Positions 27,504-35,896 of a stretch of 64,000 nt of DNA are shown piece after piece. The stretch is from an alpha proteobacterium AAP38 (GTDB lineage: Bacteria > Pseudomonadota > Alphaproteobacteria > Azospirillales > Azospirillaceae): positions 124,001 through 188,000 of the forward strand of contig LJHR01000008.1 of the NCBI GenBank assembly GCA_001296005.1, read 5' to 3'. Positions within the stretch are counted from its first letter, which is position 1. Each line of letters opens with the position of its first letter. Below the pieces are notes generated by a model. That model saw nothing but the letters and a program-made list of their open reading frames with translations. It ran no database searches and was not told where the DNA came from. The position numbers were made by a program, and so were the translations under genes.

Positions 27504-29000
27504 TCAGCCTTCCGCCCCTTCCTCGTCGGCGAACCAATGCGCACGGGCGGCCATGATCACCTCATTGGCTTCGTCCAGCGTCATCGCATCCTTGCCGATG
27601 ATGTCCAAAAGCTCGTCACCGGCCAGATCGGCCAGATCGTCCAGCGTCTTGACACCCTTTTCACCCAGCTTGACCAGCATGGCCGGCGACAGCGCCTCAA
27701 TATTGGCGACATCATCTTCCACGCCCAGTTCGCGGCGCTTGGTTTCCAGGATCTCGTTCTGCTGTTCCAGGAAGGTGACGGCGCGATTCTGCAGCTCGGC
27801 GGCCACATCCTCGTCAAACGCCTCGATCCGGGTCAGTTCGTCCAGGTCGACAAAGGCGATTTCCTCAACCGAGGTGAAGCCTTCGTTCACCAGCAGATGG
27901 GCGATCATGTCGTCGACGTCCAGGGCCTCCATGAACAGGGCCGACCGCGACGAGAACTCCGTCTGGCGGCGCTCGCGCTCTTCGGCCTCGGTCATGATGT
28001 CGATGGTCCAGCCCGTCAGCTGCGACGCCAGACGGACATTCTGACCACGGCGACCAATGGCCAGCGACAGCTGGTCATCGGGCACCACGACCTCGATCTT
28101 GTTGCCTTCATCATCCAGCACGACCTTGGCCACTTCGGCCGGGGCCAGTGCGTTCACGACGAAGGTGGCCGGATCGGGCTTCCAGGGGATGATGTCGATC
28201 TTCTCGCCCTGCAGCTCGCCCACCACGGCCTGAACGCGGGAACCGCGCATACCGACGCAGGCACCGACGGGGTCGATGGAGCTGTCCTTGGAAATGACGG
28301 CGATCTTGGCGCGGCTGCCCGGATCACGGGCCACCGACTTGATCTCGATGATGCCGTCATAAATCTCGGGCACTTCAGCCTTGAACAGGCCGGCCATGAA
28401 CATCGGATGGGTACGCGACAGGAAGATCTGCGGGCCGCGCGGTTCCTTGCGCACATCATAGATGTAGGCGCGGACGCGGTCGCCGGTCTTGAAATGCTCG
28501 CGCGGCAGGCACTCATCGCGGCGCAGCACGGCTTCCGCGCGGCCCAGATCGACGGTGACATTGCCATATTCGACGCGCTTGACCAGACCGTTCACGATCT
28601 CGCCCTTGCGGTCGATATATTCATTATACTGACGCTCGCGCTCGGCCTCGCGCACCTTCTGCACGATGACCTGCTTGGCGGTCTGGGCGGCGATGCGGCC
28701 GAAATCGATGGGCGGCAGCGGGTCGACAATGAAATCGCCAAGCTGCGCCTTCGGGCTCTTGCGGCGCGCCTTGGCCAGCGTCACCTGCACGGCCTCATTC
28801 TCCACCTCTTCCACCACTTCCATGTGGCGGGTGAGCTGGATATCGCCCGTCTTGCGGTCGATCCGGGCGCGGATGTCGTGCTCGTGCCCATATTTGGAGC
28901 GGCCAGCCTTCTTGATGGCCTCCTCCATGGCTTCGAGCACATGCTCCTTGTCGATATTCTTCTCGCGGGCGACCGCGTCGGCTACTTGAAGCAGTTCCAT
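27504..29000 (-). CDS. nusA: Transcription termination/antitermination factor NusA
   Basis: A 498-residue protein. The N-terminal RNA-polymerase-binding domain begins MELLQVADAVAREKNI. It is followed by an S1 domain (GEIVNGLVKRVEYGNVTVDLG), two KH domains (CVGMRGSRVQAVVGELQGE and AIGRRGQNVRLASQLTG) and two C-terminal helix-hairpin-helix acidic repeats. It binds RNA polymerase and regulates pausing, termination and antitermination. It lies 30 bp downstream of rimP and 46 bp upstream of the ylxR-like gene, in a single transcription unit. Confidence 0.97.
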   Translation of the reverse strand: MELLQVADAVAREKNIDKEHVLEAMEEAIKKAGRSKYGHEHDIRARIDRKTGDIQLTRHMEVVEEVENEAVQVTLAKARRKSPKAQLGDFIVDPLPPIDFGRIAAQTAKQVIVQKVREAERERQYNEYIDRKGEIVNGLVKRVEYGNVTVDLGRAEAVLRRDECLPREHFKTGDRVRAYIYDVRKEPRGPQIFLSRTHPMFMAGLFKAEVPEIYDGIIEIKSVARDPGSRAKIAVISKDSSIDPVGACVGMRGSRVQAVVGELQGEKIDIIPWKPDPATFVVNALAPAEVAKVVLDDEGNKIEVVVPDDQLSLAIGRRGQNVRLASQLTGWTIDIMTEAEERERRQTEFSSRSALFMEALDVDDMIAHLLVNEGFTSVEEIAFVDLDELTRIEAFDEDVAAELQNRAVTFLEQQNEILETKRRELGVEDDVANIEALSPAMLVKLGEKGVKTLDDLADLAGDELLDIIGKDAMTLDEANEVIMAARAHWFADEEGAEG

Positions 29001-29030
29001 CCTGGCGAACCCTGCCTTCTATCCTGATCG

Positions 29031-29789
29031 TCAGACCGTCCCGGCGCCGGCATCGGCGTCGGAAGGGCCATCGGTGGTCACAATATCCTGTTCATCCTGG
29101 TCCGGACGGGCGAAACGCCCCGGACCCTTCTTCTTGGACGCCTTCTCGGCCTTGGGACGCTTCACCGGCTTGGCCGTGTCGTCCACATCCATCTGCCCGC
29201 CCTCGGTGCCAGCAGCCAGCCCCTGTTCGGAAGCCGCCATGCTCAGCAACTCATCGGTCAGTTCCAGCCGGGCCTTGGCGATCTCGGCGAAGGGGATCTC
29301 CGCCACTTCCACCAGACCCGGATCAATTTCCACCGGCTTCGCCTTGGCCGAAACCTTCGCGCCCGGCTTGCGCTTGGGCGGCTGAGAGGTCTTCGCGTCC
29401 AGGGCGATCAGCACATTCTCGCCTTCGACACCGTAAAGCGTGCCGCGGAAGCGCTTGCGCCCATCCATCGGCATCTGGGTCTCAATACGAGCCTCCAGAC
29501 CCTTGAACCGCTCGAAATCCTTCAGGCGGGTCAACGGCCGGTCGATGCCAGGGCTGGATACTTCCAGCGTATAGGCCGATGTGATCGGGTCTTCCACGTC
29601 CAGCAGGGCGGAAACGGCGTGGCTGATGTCGGCGCAATCCTCCACCGTCATGGCCCCGCCATCGGTGCGATCAGCCATGATCTGCAAGGTCGGGCGCTCA
29701 CCACCGGAAATCTGCAGGCGCACGATCTCATACCCCATGGCCTCGACCGAGGGGGTGATGATGCCACCGATGCGTTCCAGCACGTCCAT
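29031..29789 (-). CDS. rimP: Ribosome maturation factor RimP
   Basis: A 252-residue protein. RimP core: [27 protein letters not shown], the [17 protein letters not shown] helix, and [14 protein letters not shown], which is the family hallmark. The core needs only about 190 residues. The last 60 form a Lys/Asp-rich low-complexity tail ([18 protein letters not shown]), an extension seen in some alphaproteobacteria. RimP assists 30S maturation. The ATG at 29789 fits the family; the longer reading to 29864 crosses the leader hairpin. It is the first gene of the rimP-nusA-ylxR-infB operon. Confidence 0.95.
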   Translation of the reverse strand: MDVLERIGGIITPSVEAMGYEIVRLQISGGERPTLQIMADRTDGGAMTVEDCADISHAVSALLDVEDPITSAYTLEVSSPGIDRPLTRLKDFERFKGLEARIETQMPMDGRKRFRGTLYGVEGENVLIALDAKTSQPPKRKPGAKVSAKAKPVEIDPGLVEVAEIPFAEIAKARLELTDELLSMAASEQGLAAGTEGGQMDVDDTAKPVKRPKAEKASKKKGPGRFARPDQDEQDIVTTDGPSDADAGAGTV

Positions 29790-29849
29790 TCGCGTTCCAA
29801 CTCCACCCGCCGCCCGGCGCGATGCCGGATAAGCGGAGCCCAGATAAAC

Positions 29850-29873
29850 AAAAAGGCGGGCCAAAGGCCCACC
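29850..29873 (-). terminator. Intrinsic terminator in the rimP leader (possible attenuator)
   Basis: The minus-strand RNA forms an 8-bp GC-rich stem (one G-U pair) with a UUU loop followed by UUUUUGUUU, ending about 60 nt before the rimP ATG. It could end transcripts of the upstream outer-membrane protein gene, or act as an attenuator if the rimP promoter lies at 29900-29990. The sequence cannot decide between these. Confidence 0.75.
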
Positions 29874-29994
29874 CGCAAAGCAGACCAGCCTGCCAACGAA
29901 GGTCGCTGGCCGGTCCGTATGGGATAAAGATGATGGGTATATAGACCCGAACGGCCCGCGTGAAAAGGGGAATCACCACAGGGGCTTGCATCCC

Positions 29995-30030
29995 TGCCCC
30001 CCGGGGTGGCTTTCACCACCCTGGGGGGCA
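29995..30030 (-). terminator. Strong hairpin after outer-membrane protein gene
   Basis: A 15-bp stem (TGCCCCCC... with one wobble) with a 6-base loop begins 12 bp past the stop of the outer-membrane protein gene. No U-run follows on either strand, so it may stabilise the mRNA 3' end rather than terminate alone. Confidence 0.6.
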
Positions 30031-30042
30031 GGCTTTACTTCA

Positions 30043-30633
30043 TCAGAAGCTGGCGCGGGCCGTCAGCTTCACGATGTGGCTGGTGACATAATCGGACCCA
30101 CCACCCTTGGCATCCACCCACAGGTAGCGATAGCCGGGAGCAACGGTCAGACCATCCCAGACCACCATGTTCAGGCCAGCCTCGGCGAACAGCGCGCCGT
30201 GGGTGCCTTCCTTGACGACCAGCAGGCTGCTGTCATTCTTCAGGTCGGCAACACCACCGCCCAGACCGACATAGGGCTGGTACTTCTTGGTGACGGGAAT
30301 GTCGTAATAGGCGCCGGCCAGCGCCGTCCACATGGACAGATCGCCATTGGGCTGGGTCACGGTTGCGGACTTGGTCCCCGTGATATCGGCCAGACGACCA
30401 AAGCCGCCTTCCAGTTCGAAGCGGAAATCGTCCAGCCGGTAGCCGGCGGCAATGGTGCTGGCGTATTTCTTGTCAGCGTTGCCCTTGGCGGTCTTCCAGG
30501 TCTTCGCATGCGTATAGTCATTGCCGACAAAGGCACCGACGGAAGCAGCGACATAGGGACCATCTTCGGCACGGGCGGCACCAGTGGCGGCGAGCAGCAT
30601 GGCGGCAACCGCCATCAACAGTTTGGTCTTCAC
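30043..30633 (-). CDS. Outer-membrane beta-barrel protein
   Basis: A 196-residue protein with a signal peptide starting at a GTG (30633; VKTKLLMAVAAMLLAATGAARA, cleavage before EDGPY). The mature part has alternating amphipathic strands typical of small 8-stranded barrels: YVAASVGAFVGNDY, YASTIAAGYRLDDFRFELEGGFG, YQPYVGLGGGVA, APGYRYLWVDA, and a final VKLTARASF ending in the C-terminal Phe needed for outer-membrane insertion. AGGA precedes the GTG. The ligand or role is unknown. Confidence 0.82.
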   Translation of the reverse strand: MKTKLLMAVAAMLLAATGAARAEDGPYVAASVGAFVGNDYTHAKTWKTAKGNADKKYASTIAAGYRLDDFRFELEGGFGRLADITGTKSATVTQPNGDLSMWTALAGAYYDIPVTKKYQPYVGLGGGVADLKNDSSLLVVKEGTHGALFAEAGLNMVVWDGLTVAPGYRYLWVDAKGGGSDYVTSHIVKLTARASF

Positions 30634-31008
30634 GATGGGTATTCCTGTAATTTCTGATGTCTCGCCCCTGGCCGCAGACATAAGCGCTCATACCGCACTG
30701 CGGAAGGGGTGGTATCGACAGATGTGGGCCGCGAATTTGTGCGGTCTGCGTCGCCGAAAGGCTCATAAATGTTCAGAAAATGGGCAGCCGGGAATTATCT
30801 CGAATGCGGGGTAATTATCTAATGATATCGATGCCTTCCGAGTACAAAATATACATAATTGTGACAGTTGTTCGTGCATAGCTTATGTTGGTTGCAATGC
30901 ACAAAAGTAAAAGCTCAAACTGTTGCGTTTCCTCCTCAATATGGCATCGTCTTTACACGACAGACCGGAAGACATGTTGCGACGCCACATGAAAGAGGAG
31001 GCCGCCTT
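30634..31008. other. AT-rich divergent promoter region
   Basis: 375 bp between the divergent outer-membrane protein and small secreted protein genes. The segment at about 30760-30930 is markedly AT-rich (repeated TAATTATCT at 30788 and 30812, TACAAAATATACATAATTGTGAC at about 30842) and probably holds both promoters. No gene is supported in it. Confidence 0.5.
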
Positions 31009-31329
31009 ATGCTGACCAAGACCCGTTCCGCCCTGCTGCTGGCCTCCCTGGCGCTGCTGCCGGCACCCGCCTTTGCCGCCTGCGCCATCAACAACGCCCC
31101 CACCGTGCCCGATGGTGCCACCGCTGCGCCGGCCGAGATGAACCAGGCCCAGGATGCCGTGAAGGCCTATATCGTGGAGACGCAGGAATTTCTGTCCTGC
31201 CTGGAGGCGGAGGCGAAGGGCAATTTCACCCCGGAAATCACCGCCCGCTATAACGAAGCGACCAGCCGGATGAGCACGCTGGCCATGCAGTTGAACAGCC
31301 AGCTGCGCAGTTTCAAGAGCCGCGGCTGA
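31009..31329 (+). CDS. Small secreted/periplasmic hypothetical protein
   Basis: A 106-residue protein with a clear signal peptide (MLTKTRSALLLASLALLPAPAFA, cleavage before ACAINNAP). The mature part is about 83 residues, helical and acidic, with two cysteines (in ACAIN and SCLEAEA) that could form a disulfide. The motif AEMNQAQDAVKAYIVETQEFLSCLE recalls a family of uncharacterised alphaproteobacterial periplasmic proteins, but I cannot name it. GAGGAGG precedes the ATG at 31009. A terminator hairpin follows. Confidence 0.75.
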   Translation: MLTKTRSALLLASLALLPAPAFAACAINNAPTVPDGATAAPAEMNQAQDAVKAYIVETQEFLSCLEAEAKGNFTPEITARYNEATSRMSTLAMQLNSQLRSFKSRG

Positions 31330-31357
31330 TCACAGGCAAACGCCATCTGAAATGCAA

Positions 31358-31381
31358 AACGCCCCGCATCTGCGGGGCGTT
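31358..31381. terminator. Bidirectional terminator
   Basis: An 11-bp stem (AACGCCCCGCA and complement) lies between the convergent stops at 31329 and 31388. The minus-strand side is followed by UUUUGCAUUU; the plus side by GUCGUUUC. It probably serves both genes. Confidence 0.8.
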
Positions 31382-31387
31382 GTCGTT

Positions 31388-32182
31388 TCAGCCTTCGACA
31401 TCAACCGGGACCGCCCCGGCATTGCCAGGATCGGCGGTGCGCGGGTTCAGCGTGGCAGCGCCCCCGACAGCAACGGCCAGCCGGTTGCTGGCGCTTTCCA
31501 GCCGCGCCTCCAGTTCGAACAGGGCCACATCCCGGGGCAGGCCCGGCGGGATCGGGGGTAGGAATTCGATGGTGATACGACCCGGCCGTTTCAGGAAGGT
31601 CTTGCGACCCCAAAAGACGCCGGAATTCACAGCCATGGGCACCAGCGGCACCTTGAGTTCGTCGTACAGGACCGAAATGCCAACCTTATAGGGGCGGTAC
31701 TCGCCCACGGCCACACGGGTGCCTTGCGGGAAGATCACAATCTCCCGCCCCATCTCCTTCATCTCTTTGGCGCCACGCACCAGGGAGGCGATGGCCGCCC
31801 CGCGCTTGCCGCGCTTCACGGGGATCATGCGGGCCCGCCACGCGTACCAGCCCCAAAGCGGGATATGGATCAGCTCATGCTTCAGCACGATCGCGGGATC
31901 GCGGAAAAGCAGGTGGAGCTTCATGGTCTCCCACATCGACTGATGTTTGGCACCCACCAGATAGGCGCCATCCCTGGGCAGGTGCTCGACCCCCTTCACG
32001 TCATAGTGAAGGCCGATGACATGGCGTTCCAGGAAGGAAAGGCTGCGCATGTAGAAGCGGATGGCCGCGATCAGGACCGGCCGGGGGAACAGCAGCGTCC
32101 AGAAGATCGAGGTGCAGTAAACCGCCGTCCAGGCAAAGAACAGGATGTTGAACAGCAGAGAGCGGAGGAAAATCATGCGCAT
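31388..32182 (-). CDS. 1-acyl-sn-glycerol-3-phosphate acyltransferase (PlsC family)
   Basis: A 264-residue membrane-associated acyltransferase converting lysophosphatidic acid to phosphatidic acid. An N-terminal hydrophobic helix (FLRSLLFNILFFAWTAVYCTSIFW) precedes the catalytic block KHQSMWET (HX4E in place of the usual HX4D) and the FPQGTR block (FPEGTR variant). Both substitutions are common in this alphaproteobacterial subgroup. An in-frame GTG at 32212 could add 10 residues; no good ribosome binding site decides the start. It lies downstream of the YdcF-like gene in the ftsX unit. Confidence 0.88.
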   Translation of the reverse strand: MRMIFLRSLLFNILFFAWTAVYCTSIFWTLLFPRPVLIAAIRFYMRSLSFLERHVIGLHYDVKGVEHLPRDGAYLVGAKHQSMWETMKLHLLFRDPAIVLKHELIHIPLWGWYAWRARMIPVKRGKRGAAIASLVRGAKEMKEMGREIVIFPQGTRVAVGEYRPYKVGISVLYDELKVPLVPMAVNSGVFWGRKTFLKRPGRITIEFLPPIPPGLPRDVALFELEARLESASNRLAVAVGGAATLNPRTADPGNAGAVPVDVEG

Positions 32183-32256
32183 CTGGTCCGGAAGATCGGC
32201 GGGCGCCTGCACTTAACCGGAAGGACCCCGCCCTGTCCATAGCCGGTGCTGTAGGG

Positions 32257-32871
32257 TCAGACCGCCGGGCGCGGGGCCGTCAGGGCCGCGCGGACCACGG
32301 CCAGCAGATATTTGTTATATTCCCCGATAATCAGCTCTGCCGTGCCGGGCCAGCTCCACCACCCGTCCAGGCGCACCTTCTGCGGTGTCACGGGATGGGG
32401 GACCAGGGTAACGCCGGGCAAGGCGCGGCGGAATTCCACCAGGCTGCGCGGCATATGGTAATTGGCCGTCACCACCCGCAGGCTGGTGAAACCTTCCTCT
32501 TCCATCCAGCGCGCGGTTTCCACCGCATTGCCTTCGGTATCGTCGGCGTCATAGCCAAGCTGCACGCAGCATTCCAGGTCGTTTCCCGACTTGGAGGAGA
32601 TGGCCAGCAATTCGCGCACATCCACGCCGCGATAGACGCCGGAGATGAAGAGTTTGCGGGCACGGCCAGCGCGCAGAAGGTCAAACCCGACCGACAGCCG
32701 CTCGCTGCCACCGGTCAGCACCACGATGCCATCGGTGCGGACATCGTCCTCGGGCGCCTGACGCGGCAGCGATGCCGCAAACAGGAACAGGCCACCGGCC
32801 CAGGTCCCCGCCAGAAGGGTGACCAGCAGCACAAGCCTGCGCAACTGCCGGGAAGCCGGATGTCCGCTCAC
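32257..32871 (-). CDS. YdcF/SanA/ElyC-family protein (DUF218)
   Basis: A 204-residue protein with one N-terminal transmembrane helix (LVLLVTLLAGTWAGGLFLFA) and a DUF218 domain: DGIVVLTGGSERLSVGFDLLRAGRA, ISGVYRGVD, NAVETARWM and VTANYHMPRS. Relatives (SanA, ElyC) affect envelope integrity. The GTG start at 32871 overlaps the ftsX stop (GTGA), so the two are translationally coupled. This position after ftsX, followed by plsC, is usual in this group. Confidence 0.87.
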   Translation of the reverse strand: MSGHPASRQLRRLVLLVTLLAGTWAGGLFLFAASLPRQAPEDDVRTDGIVVLTGGSERLSVGFDLLRAGRARKLFISGVYRGVDVRELLAISSKSGNDLECCVQLGYDADDTEGNAVETARWMEEEGFTSLRVVTANYHMPRSLVEFRRALPGVTLVPHPVTPQKVRLDGWWSWPGTAELIIGEYNKYLLAVVRAALTAPRPAV

Positions 32872-33785
32872 GGCAGACGCCCCAGCGCCCGCATGACAGT
32901 CAGCCGTGCCGTCAGGGCCGCCAACAGCGCCGCCACCACCGGCACAACAGGCAGCCACGCCCAATCCCGCAGCGACAGGGCCATGTCGGGCAGCAGCGAC
33001 GCGCCCAGCCCCTGCCCCGCCTGTTCAAGGCCCCAGAGCGTGGCCAGCGCCAGCAGGAAGCCGACACCGCCGCCCAGCAAGGCCTGACGCAGCATATGCG
33101 TCTGGAACTGGCCCGCGACATAGCCGTCGGTGGCGCCCATGACATGCAGCAGTTCCACCTCCTGCCGATGCACCGCGAATCCGGAGGATGCGGCAAAGAT
33201 AATGGAGATGACGCCCGCCCCGCCGATGAGCGCGATGATGCCGACAGACACGGCCTGAACGGTCCGCGCCAGTCGGCGCAGGTCACCCAGCCAGCGGGCC
33301 GGGTCCTCCACCGTCACAAAAGGCGCGGCGCGGTTCAGCTGTTCGGAAAGGTCGGCGACATTGGCCCCGTCGGCCAGACGCACATCGATCAGCACCGGCA
33401 GCGGCAGTTCCGAAACCAGCGCCCCCTCGCCCAGCCAAGGTTCGATCAGGGCGCGGGCATCGGCGTCCGACAGGCGGCTGGCCGTCGCGACAAAGGCGCT
33501 GGCCGACAGGGCGTCCATCACCTTGCGCACGCGTTCATCCAGTTCGCGAGCATTGGCGGTGCCGGTGGGTGCCACCTGTACCGTCATGCCCGCCGTCAGT
33601 TCGCTGTCCCAGCGCCGCGCCAGACCCGACAGAATCAGCGACACGGCCAGGGCCAGCGCCGCCAGATAGACCATCAGGGCGATGATCCAGGGCAGGAAAC
33701 GCCCCGTCGCGTCCTGACTCAGCGGTATGTCGAAATGGGCGCGGCGGCGCATCGGTCCCTGTTCCGGCTGTGGGGGGCCGTTCAT
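32868..33785 (-). CDS. ftsX: Cell division protein FtsX
   Basis: A 305-residue permease-like protein of the FtsEX complex, which controls periplasmic amidases at the septum. It has an N-terminal transmembrane helix (FLPWIIALMVYLAALALAVSLIL), an extracytoplasmic domain (VQVAPTGTANARELDERV and a PFVTVEDPARWL region) and three C-terminal helices including VGIIALIGGAGVISIIFAA. HRQEVELLHVMGATDGYVAGQF is the cytoplasmic coupling loop that contacts the ATPase. The ATPase gene ftsE, normally just upstream and overlapping, is absent; the next gene is on the other strand. Confidence 0.92.
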   Translation of the reverse strand: MNGPPQPEQGPMRRRAHFDIPLSQDATGRFLPWIIALMVYLAALALAVSLILSGLARRWDSELTAGMTVQVAPTGTANARELDERVRKVMDALSASAFVATASRLSDADARALIEPWLGEGALVSELPLPVLIDVRLADGANVADLSEQLNRAAPFVTVEDPARWLGDLRRLARTVQAVSVGIIALIGGAGVISIIFAASSGFAVHRQEVELLHVMGATDGYVAGQFQTHMLRQALLGGGVGFLLALATLWGLEQAGQGLGASLLPDMALSLRDWAWLPVVPVVAALLAALTARLTVMRALGRLP

Positions 33786-33987
33786 CCCGGCCCGTCGGTC
33801 AGCGACAGGAATGGCATGGGCGGACGGCAAGGTAAAGCCGGCAGACCCCGTCCGACGGAGGTAGCGCTTCTTTCCGCCCCCGTCCTTGCACAGGATGCCC
33901 GCGCCCGCCTATAAGGGATTGGCGCGGACGGCATCGCCGTTCGCCTTCCAATTTCCGATCCACCCCGTACCCCGGCGCCCCGACCCG

Positions 33988-34995
33988 ATGATCCTGTCCT
34001 GTCCGTCCTGCGCAAAACGTTTCATGCTCGACGGGCGTCTTCTGGGTGCGGGCCGCAAGGTGAAATGCGGCCAGTGCGGGAACGTCTGGTTCGCTGAGCC
34101 GAACATGGCGGTGGCGCCGCCGCCGCCTTCCCGGTCCGCAGCAGCCCCGGCACCTGCACAGCGCGCGCCCGCCGCACAACGCCCGGCAGCGTCGACAAAA
34201 GCCCCTCTGGCCGTCGTGGAACGGCCCGGTGCCGGCGGCGGCGGCAGTGCGCCAGCAAGCCGCCCTGCGGCCCGCAACGCCGTCTCTCCCCCCCCACCTC
34301 CGCCACCTCCGCCGCCTCCCATGGAGGAGCCACGCGGCAACCTGTTCGATGATCCGCCGGGCGATGATCTGGCTGGATTCGGGAATCTGGGCGGGGATGG
34401 CGACAGCGATGGATTCGATTCCAAGCGATTCGACGCCGACGCCGATGATATGGGGCTGGCCCGGCCCTTCAGGCCACGCCCCATCCCGAAGGGTAGCAAC
34501 CTGCCGGCCCTGCCCGGCCAATCCAAGGCCCGGCGGGCCGCGATGGCGGCCTGGGCCGGGCTGGTACTGGCCGTGGGCGGCATCGGGGCCGGGCTGTTCT
34601 ATGGCAAGGACATGGTCATCCAGGCCTGGCCCGCCGCCTTCCCGCTCTATGAAATGGCGGGGCTGGCCGAACTGCCGGGCACGGGCCTGTCGGAACCGGG
34701 CGATCCCAAGACCACCAAGGTTGAAATCCGCGACATCGAAGGCATCAACATGCTGTTCGTATCGGGAGAGATCGCCAACAAGTCCGACAGTCAGCGCGAT
34801 GTGCCCGATATCCAGGCCGTCGCCGTCGGGGAGGACGGTAAGGAACTGTACGCTTGGCGCATCGTGCCACCCGTGCGCCGCCTGTTCCCCAACCAGTCCA
34901 CGAAATTCGAGTCGCGCCGGCCCGAGAACCAAGGCACCCAGGCCAAGAGCATCAGCTTCCGCTATGTCGCGCCGGAGAAGCCAGCAGCGCACTAG
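33988..34995 (+). CDS. Zinc-ribbon (MJ0042) and DUF3426 membrane protein
   Basis: A 335-residue protein. The N-terminal zinc ribbon is MILSCPSCAKRF then KVKCGQCGNVW (two CxxC knuckles). A long Pro/Ala-rich linker contains a run of 11 prolines near residue 103. An acidic stretch, one transmembrane helix (AAWAGLVLAVGGIGAGLFYG) and a C-terminal DUF3426 domain (VEIRDIEGINMLFVSGEIANKS) follow. It is probably an inner-membrane protein with a periplasmic beta-sandwich domain; function unknown. In related genomes it is found divergent from ftsE. Confidence 0.88.
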   Translation: MILSCPSCAKRFMLDGRLLGAGRKVKCGQCGNVWFAEPNMAVAPPPPSRSAAAPAPAQRAPAAQRPAASTKAPLAVVERPGAGGGGSAPASRPAARNAVSPPPPPPPPPPPMEEPRGNLFDDPPGDDLAGFGNLGGDGDSDGFDSKRFDADADDMGLARPFRPRPIPKGSNLPALPGQSKARRAAMAAWAGLVLAVGGIGAGLFYGKDMVIQAWPAAFPLYEMAGLAELPGTGLSEPGDPKTTKVEIRDIEGINMLFVSGEIANKSDSQRDVPDIQAVAVGEDGKELYAWRIVPPVRRLFPNQSTKFESRRPENQGTQAKSISFRYVAPEKPAAH

Positions 34996-35180
34996 ATCCG
35001 GTTTACGTTGACTGGAAGCACCACCAAAGCCGGCGGGGACCCCGCGTAGAGCGGCGTCCGCCGCGATATGAGCCATATCAGCGCTAACCACGTCTCATGC
35101 TGGGTCACAGCTTTCGCCGGGATGACGAAGAAAACGCGCTCGCAATCAAAAGAAGTCCGCACTGACATCGTCAGATAACC
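34996..35180 (-). repeat. VIPAKAG-type intergenic repeat
   Basis: The minus strand contains TCGTCATCCCGGCGAAAGC (35111-35129), the hallmark of a widespread proteobacterial extragenic repeat whose false translation reads VIPAKA. Short adjacent hairpins follow: CGGGG-A-CCCCG at 35034-35044, GCGGCG-TC-CGCCGC at 35051-35064 and GATATG-AGC-CATATC at 35065-35079. No gene is supported here. Confidence 0.6.
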
Positions 35181-35200
35181 GGTTCTCAGGGGGAGCACCC

Positions 35201-35242
35201 AAAAGAAAAGGCCGCATCCCCTGGGATGCGGCCTTTTCTTTT
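35201..35242. terminator. Perfect bidirectional intrinsic terminator
   Basis: A 42-nt palindrome with 20-bp arms and a 2-base centre. It has a GC-rich core and AAAAGAAAA/TTTTCTTTT tails on both sides. It lies between the convergent zinc-ribbon gene and infC and should end transcription from both directions. Confidence 0.95.
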
Positions 35243-35261
35243 GATCATCGGGGGCAGCCGG

Positions 35262-35801
35262 TCAGCGCGGCGCCAGAACCATGATCATCTGCTTGCCTTC
35301 CAGCTTCGGCATCTGTTCGACCTTGCCCAGATCGTCCAGTGCCTCGCGGACCTTCACCAGAACGGCCATACCGATATCCTGGTGAGCCATTTCACGGCCA
35401 CGGAAGCGCATAGTGACCTTGACCTTGTCGCCTTCTTCCAGGAAGCGGCGCATGGCCTTCATCTTGATCTCGTAATCATGCTCGTCGATATTCGGACGCA
35501 GCTTGATTTCCTTAACCTCGATGATCTTCTGCTTCTTGCGGGCCTCGTTGGCCTTCTTCTGCGCCTCGTACTTGTACTTGCCATAGTCGAGGATCTTGCA
35601 GACAGGCGGATCGGCGTTGGGGCTGACCTCGACAAGGTCGAGGCCAGCGTCCTCGGCAGCAATCAAGGCATCGCGCAGGCTGACGACACCAACCATCTCG
35701 CCCTCGGCGTCAACCAGACGCACGGAGCGGACATTGATTTCGCGATTGATGCGGGGACCGTCGCGTTGGGGTTCGCGGTCTTGGGAGGTAGGCCTGGCTA
35801 T
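35262..35801 (-). CDS. infC: Translation initiation factor IF-3, apparent ATA start
   Basis: A 179-residue IF-3: N-domain [29 protein letters not shown], linker [20 protein letters not shown], and C-domain [17 protein letters not shown] through [18 protein letters not shown]-3 binds the 30S subunit and rejects non-canonical initiation. The conserved N-terminus extends upstream of any ATG/GTG/TTG. The only codon in register with AGGAGA (seven bases away) is ATA at 35801, giving (M)[14 protein letters not shown]. This mirrors the AUU start of E. coli infC, used for autoregulation. thrS lies upstream; rpmI and rplT do not follow. Confidence 0.93.
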   Translation of the reverse strand: MARPTSQDREPQRDGPRINREINVRSVRLVDAEGEMVGVVSLRDALIAAEDAGLDLVEVSPNADPPVCKILDYGKYKYEAQKKANEARKKQKIIEVKEIKLRPNIDEHDYEIKMKAMRRFLEEGDKVKVTMRFRGREMAHQDIGMAVLVKVREALDDLGKVEQMPKLEGKQMIMVLAPR

Positions 35802-35896
35802 GGAAACTTCTCCTGTTTTCCTGGGACCGCCGCCCGGCGGCAGCTTTGGCGCGCGGGCGGGCGGCGATCCGTTATTATACGGGGTTCGAGGTAGTT

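Noticed and set aside
33782-34015. 77-codon frame ending on the ftsX start, in the place of ftsE
   Set aside because: Examined as an ftsE remnant; it has no Walker or ABC signature residues and lies mostly antisense to the zinc-ribbon gene.
34992-35198. 68-codon frame with FVIPAKAVTQ
   Set aside because: Translation of the extragenic repeat, not a gene.
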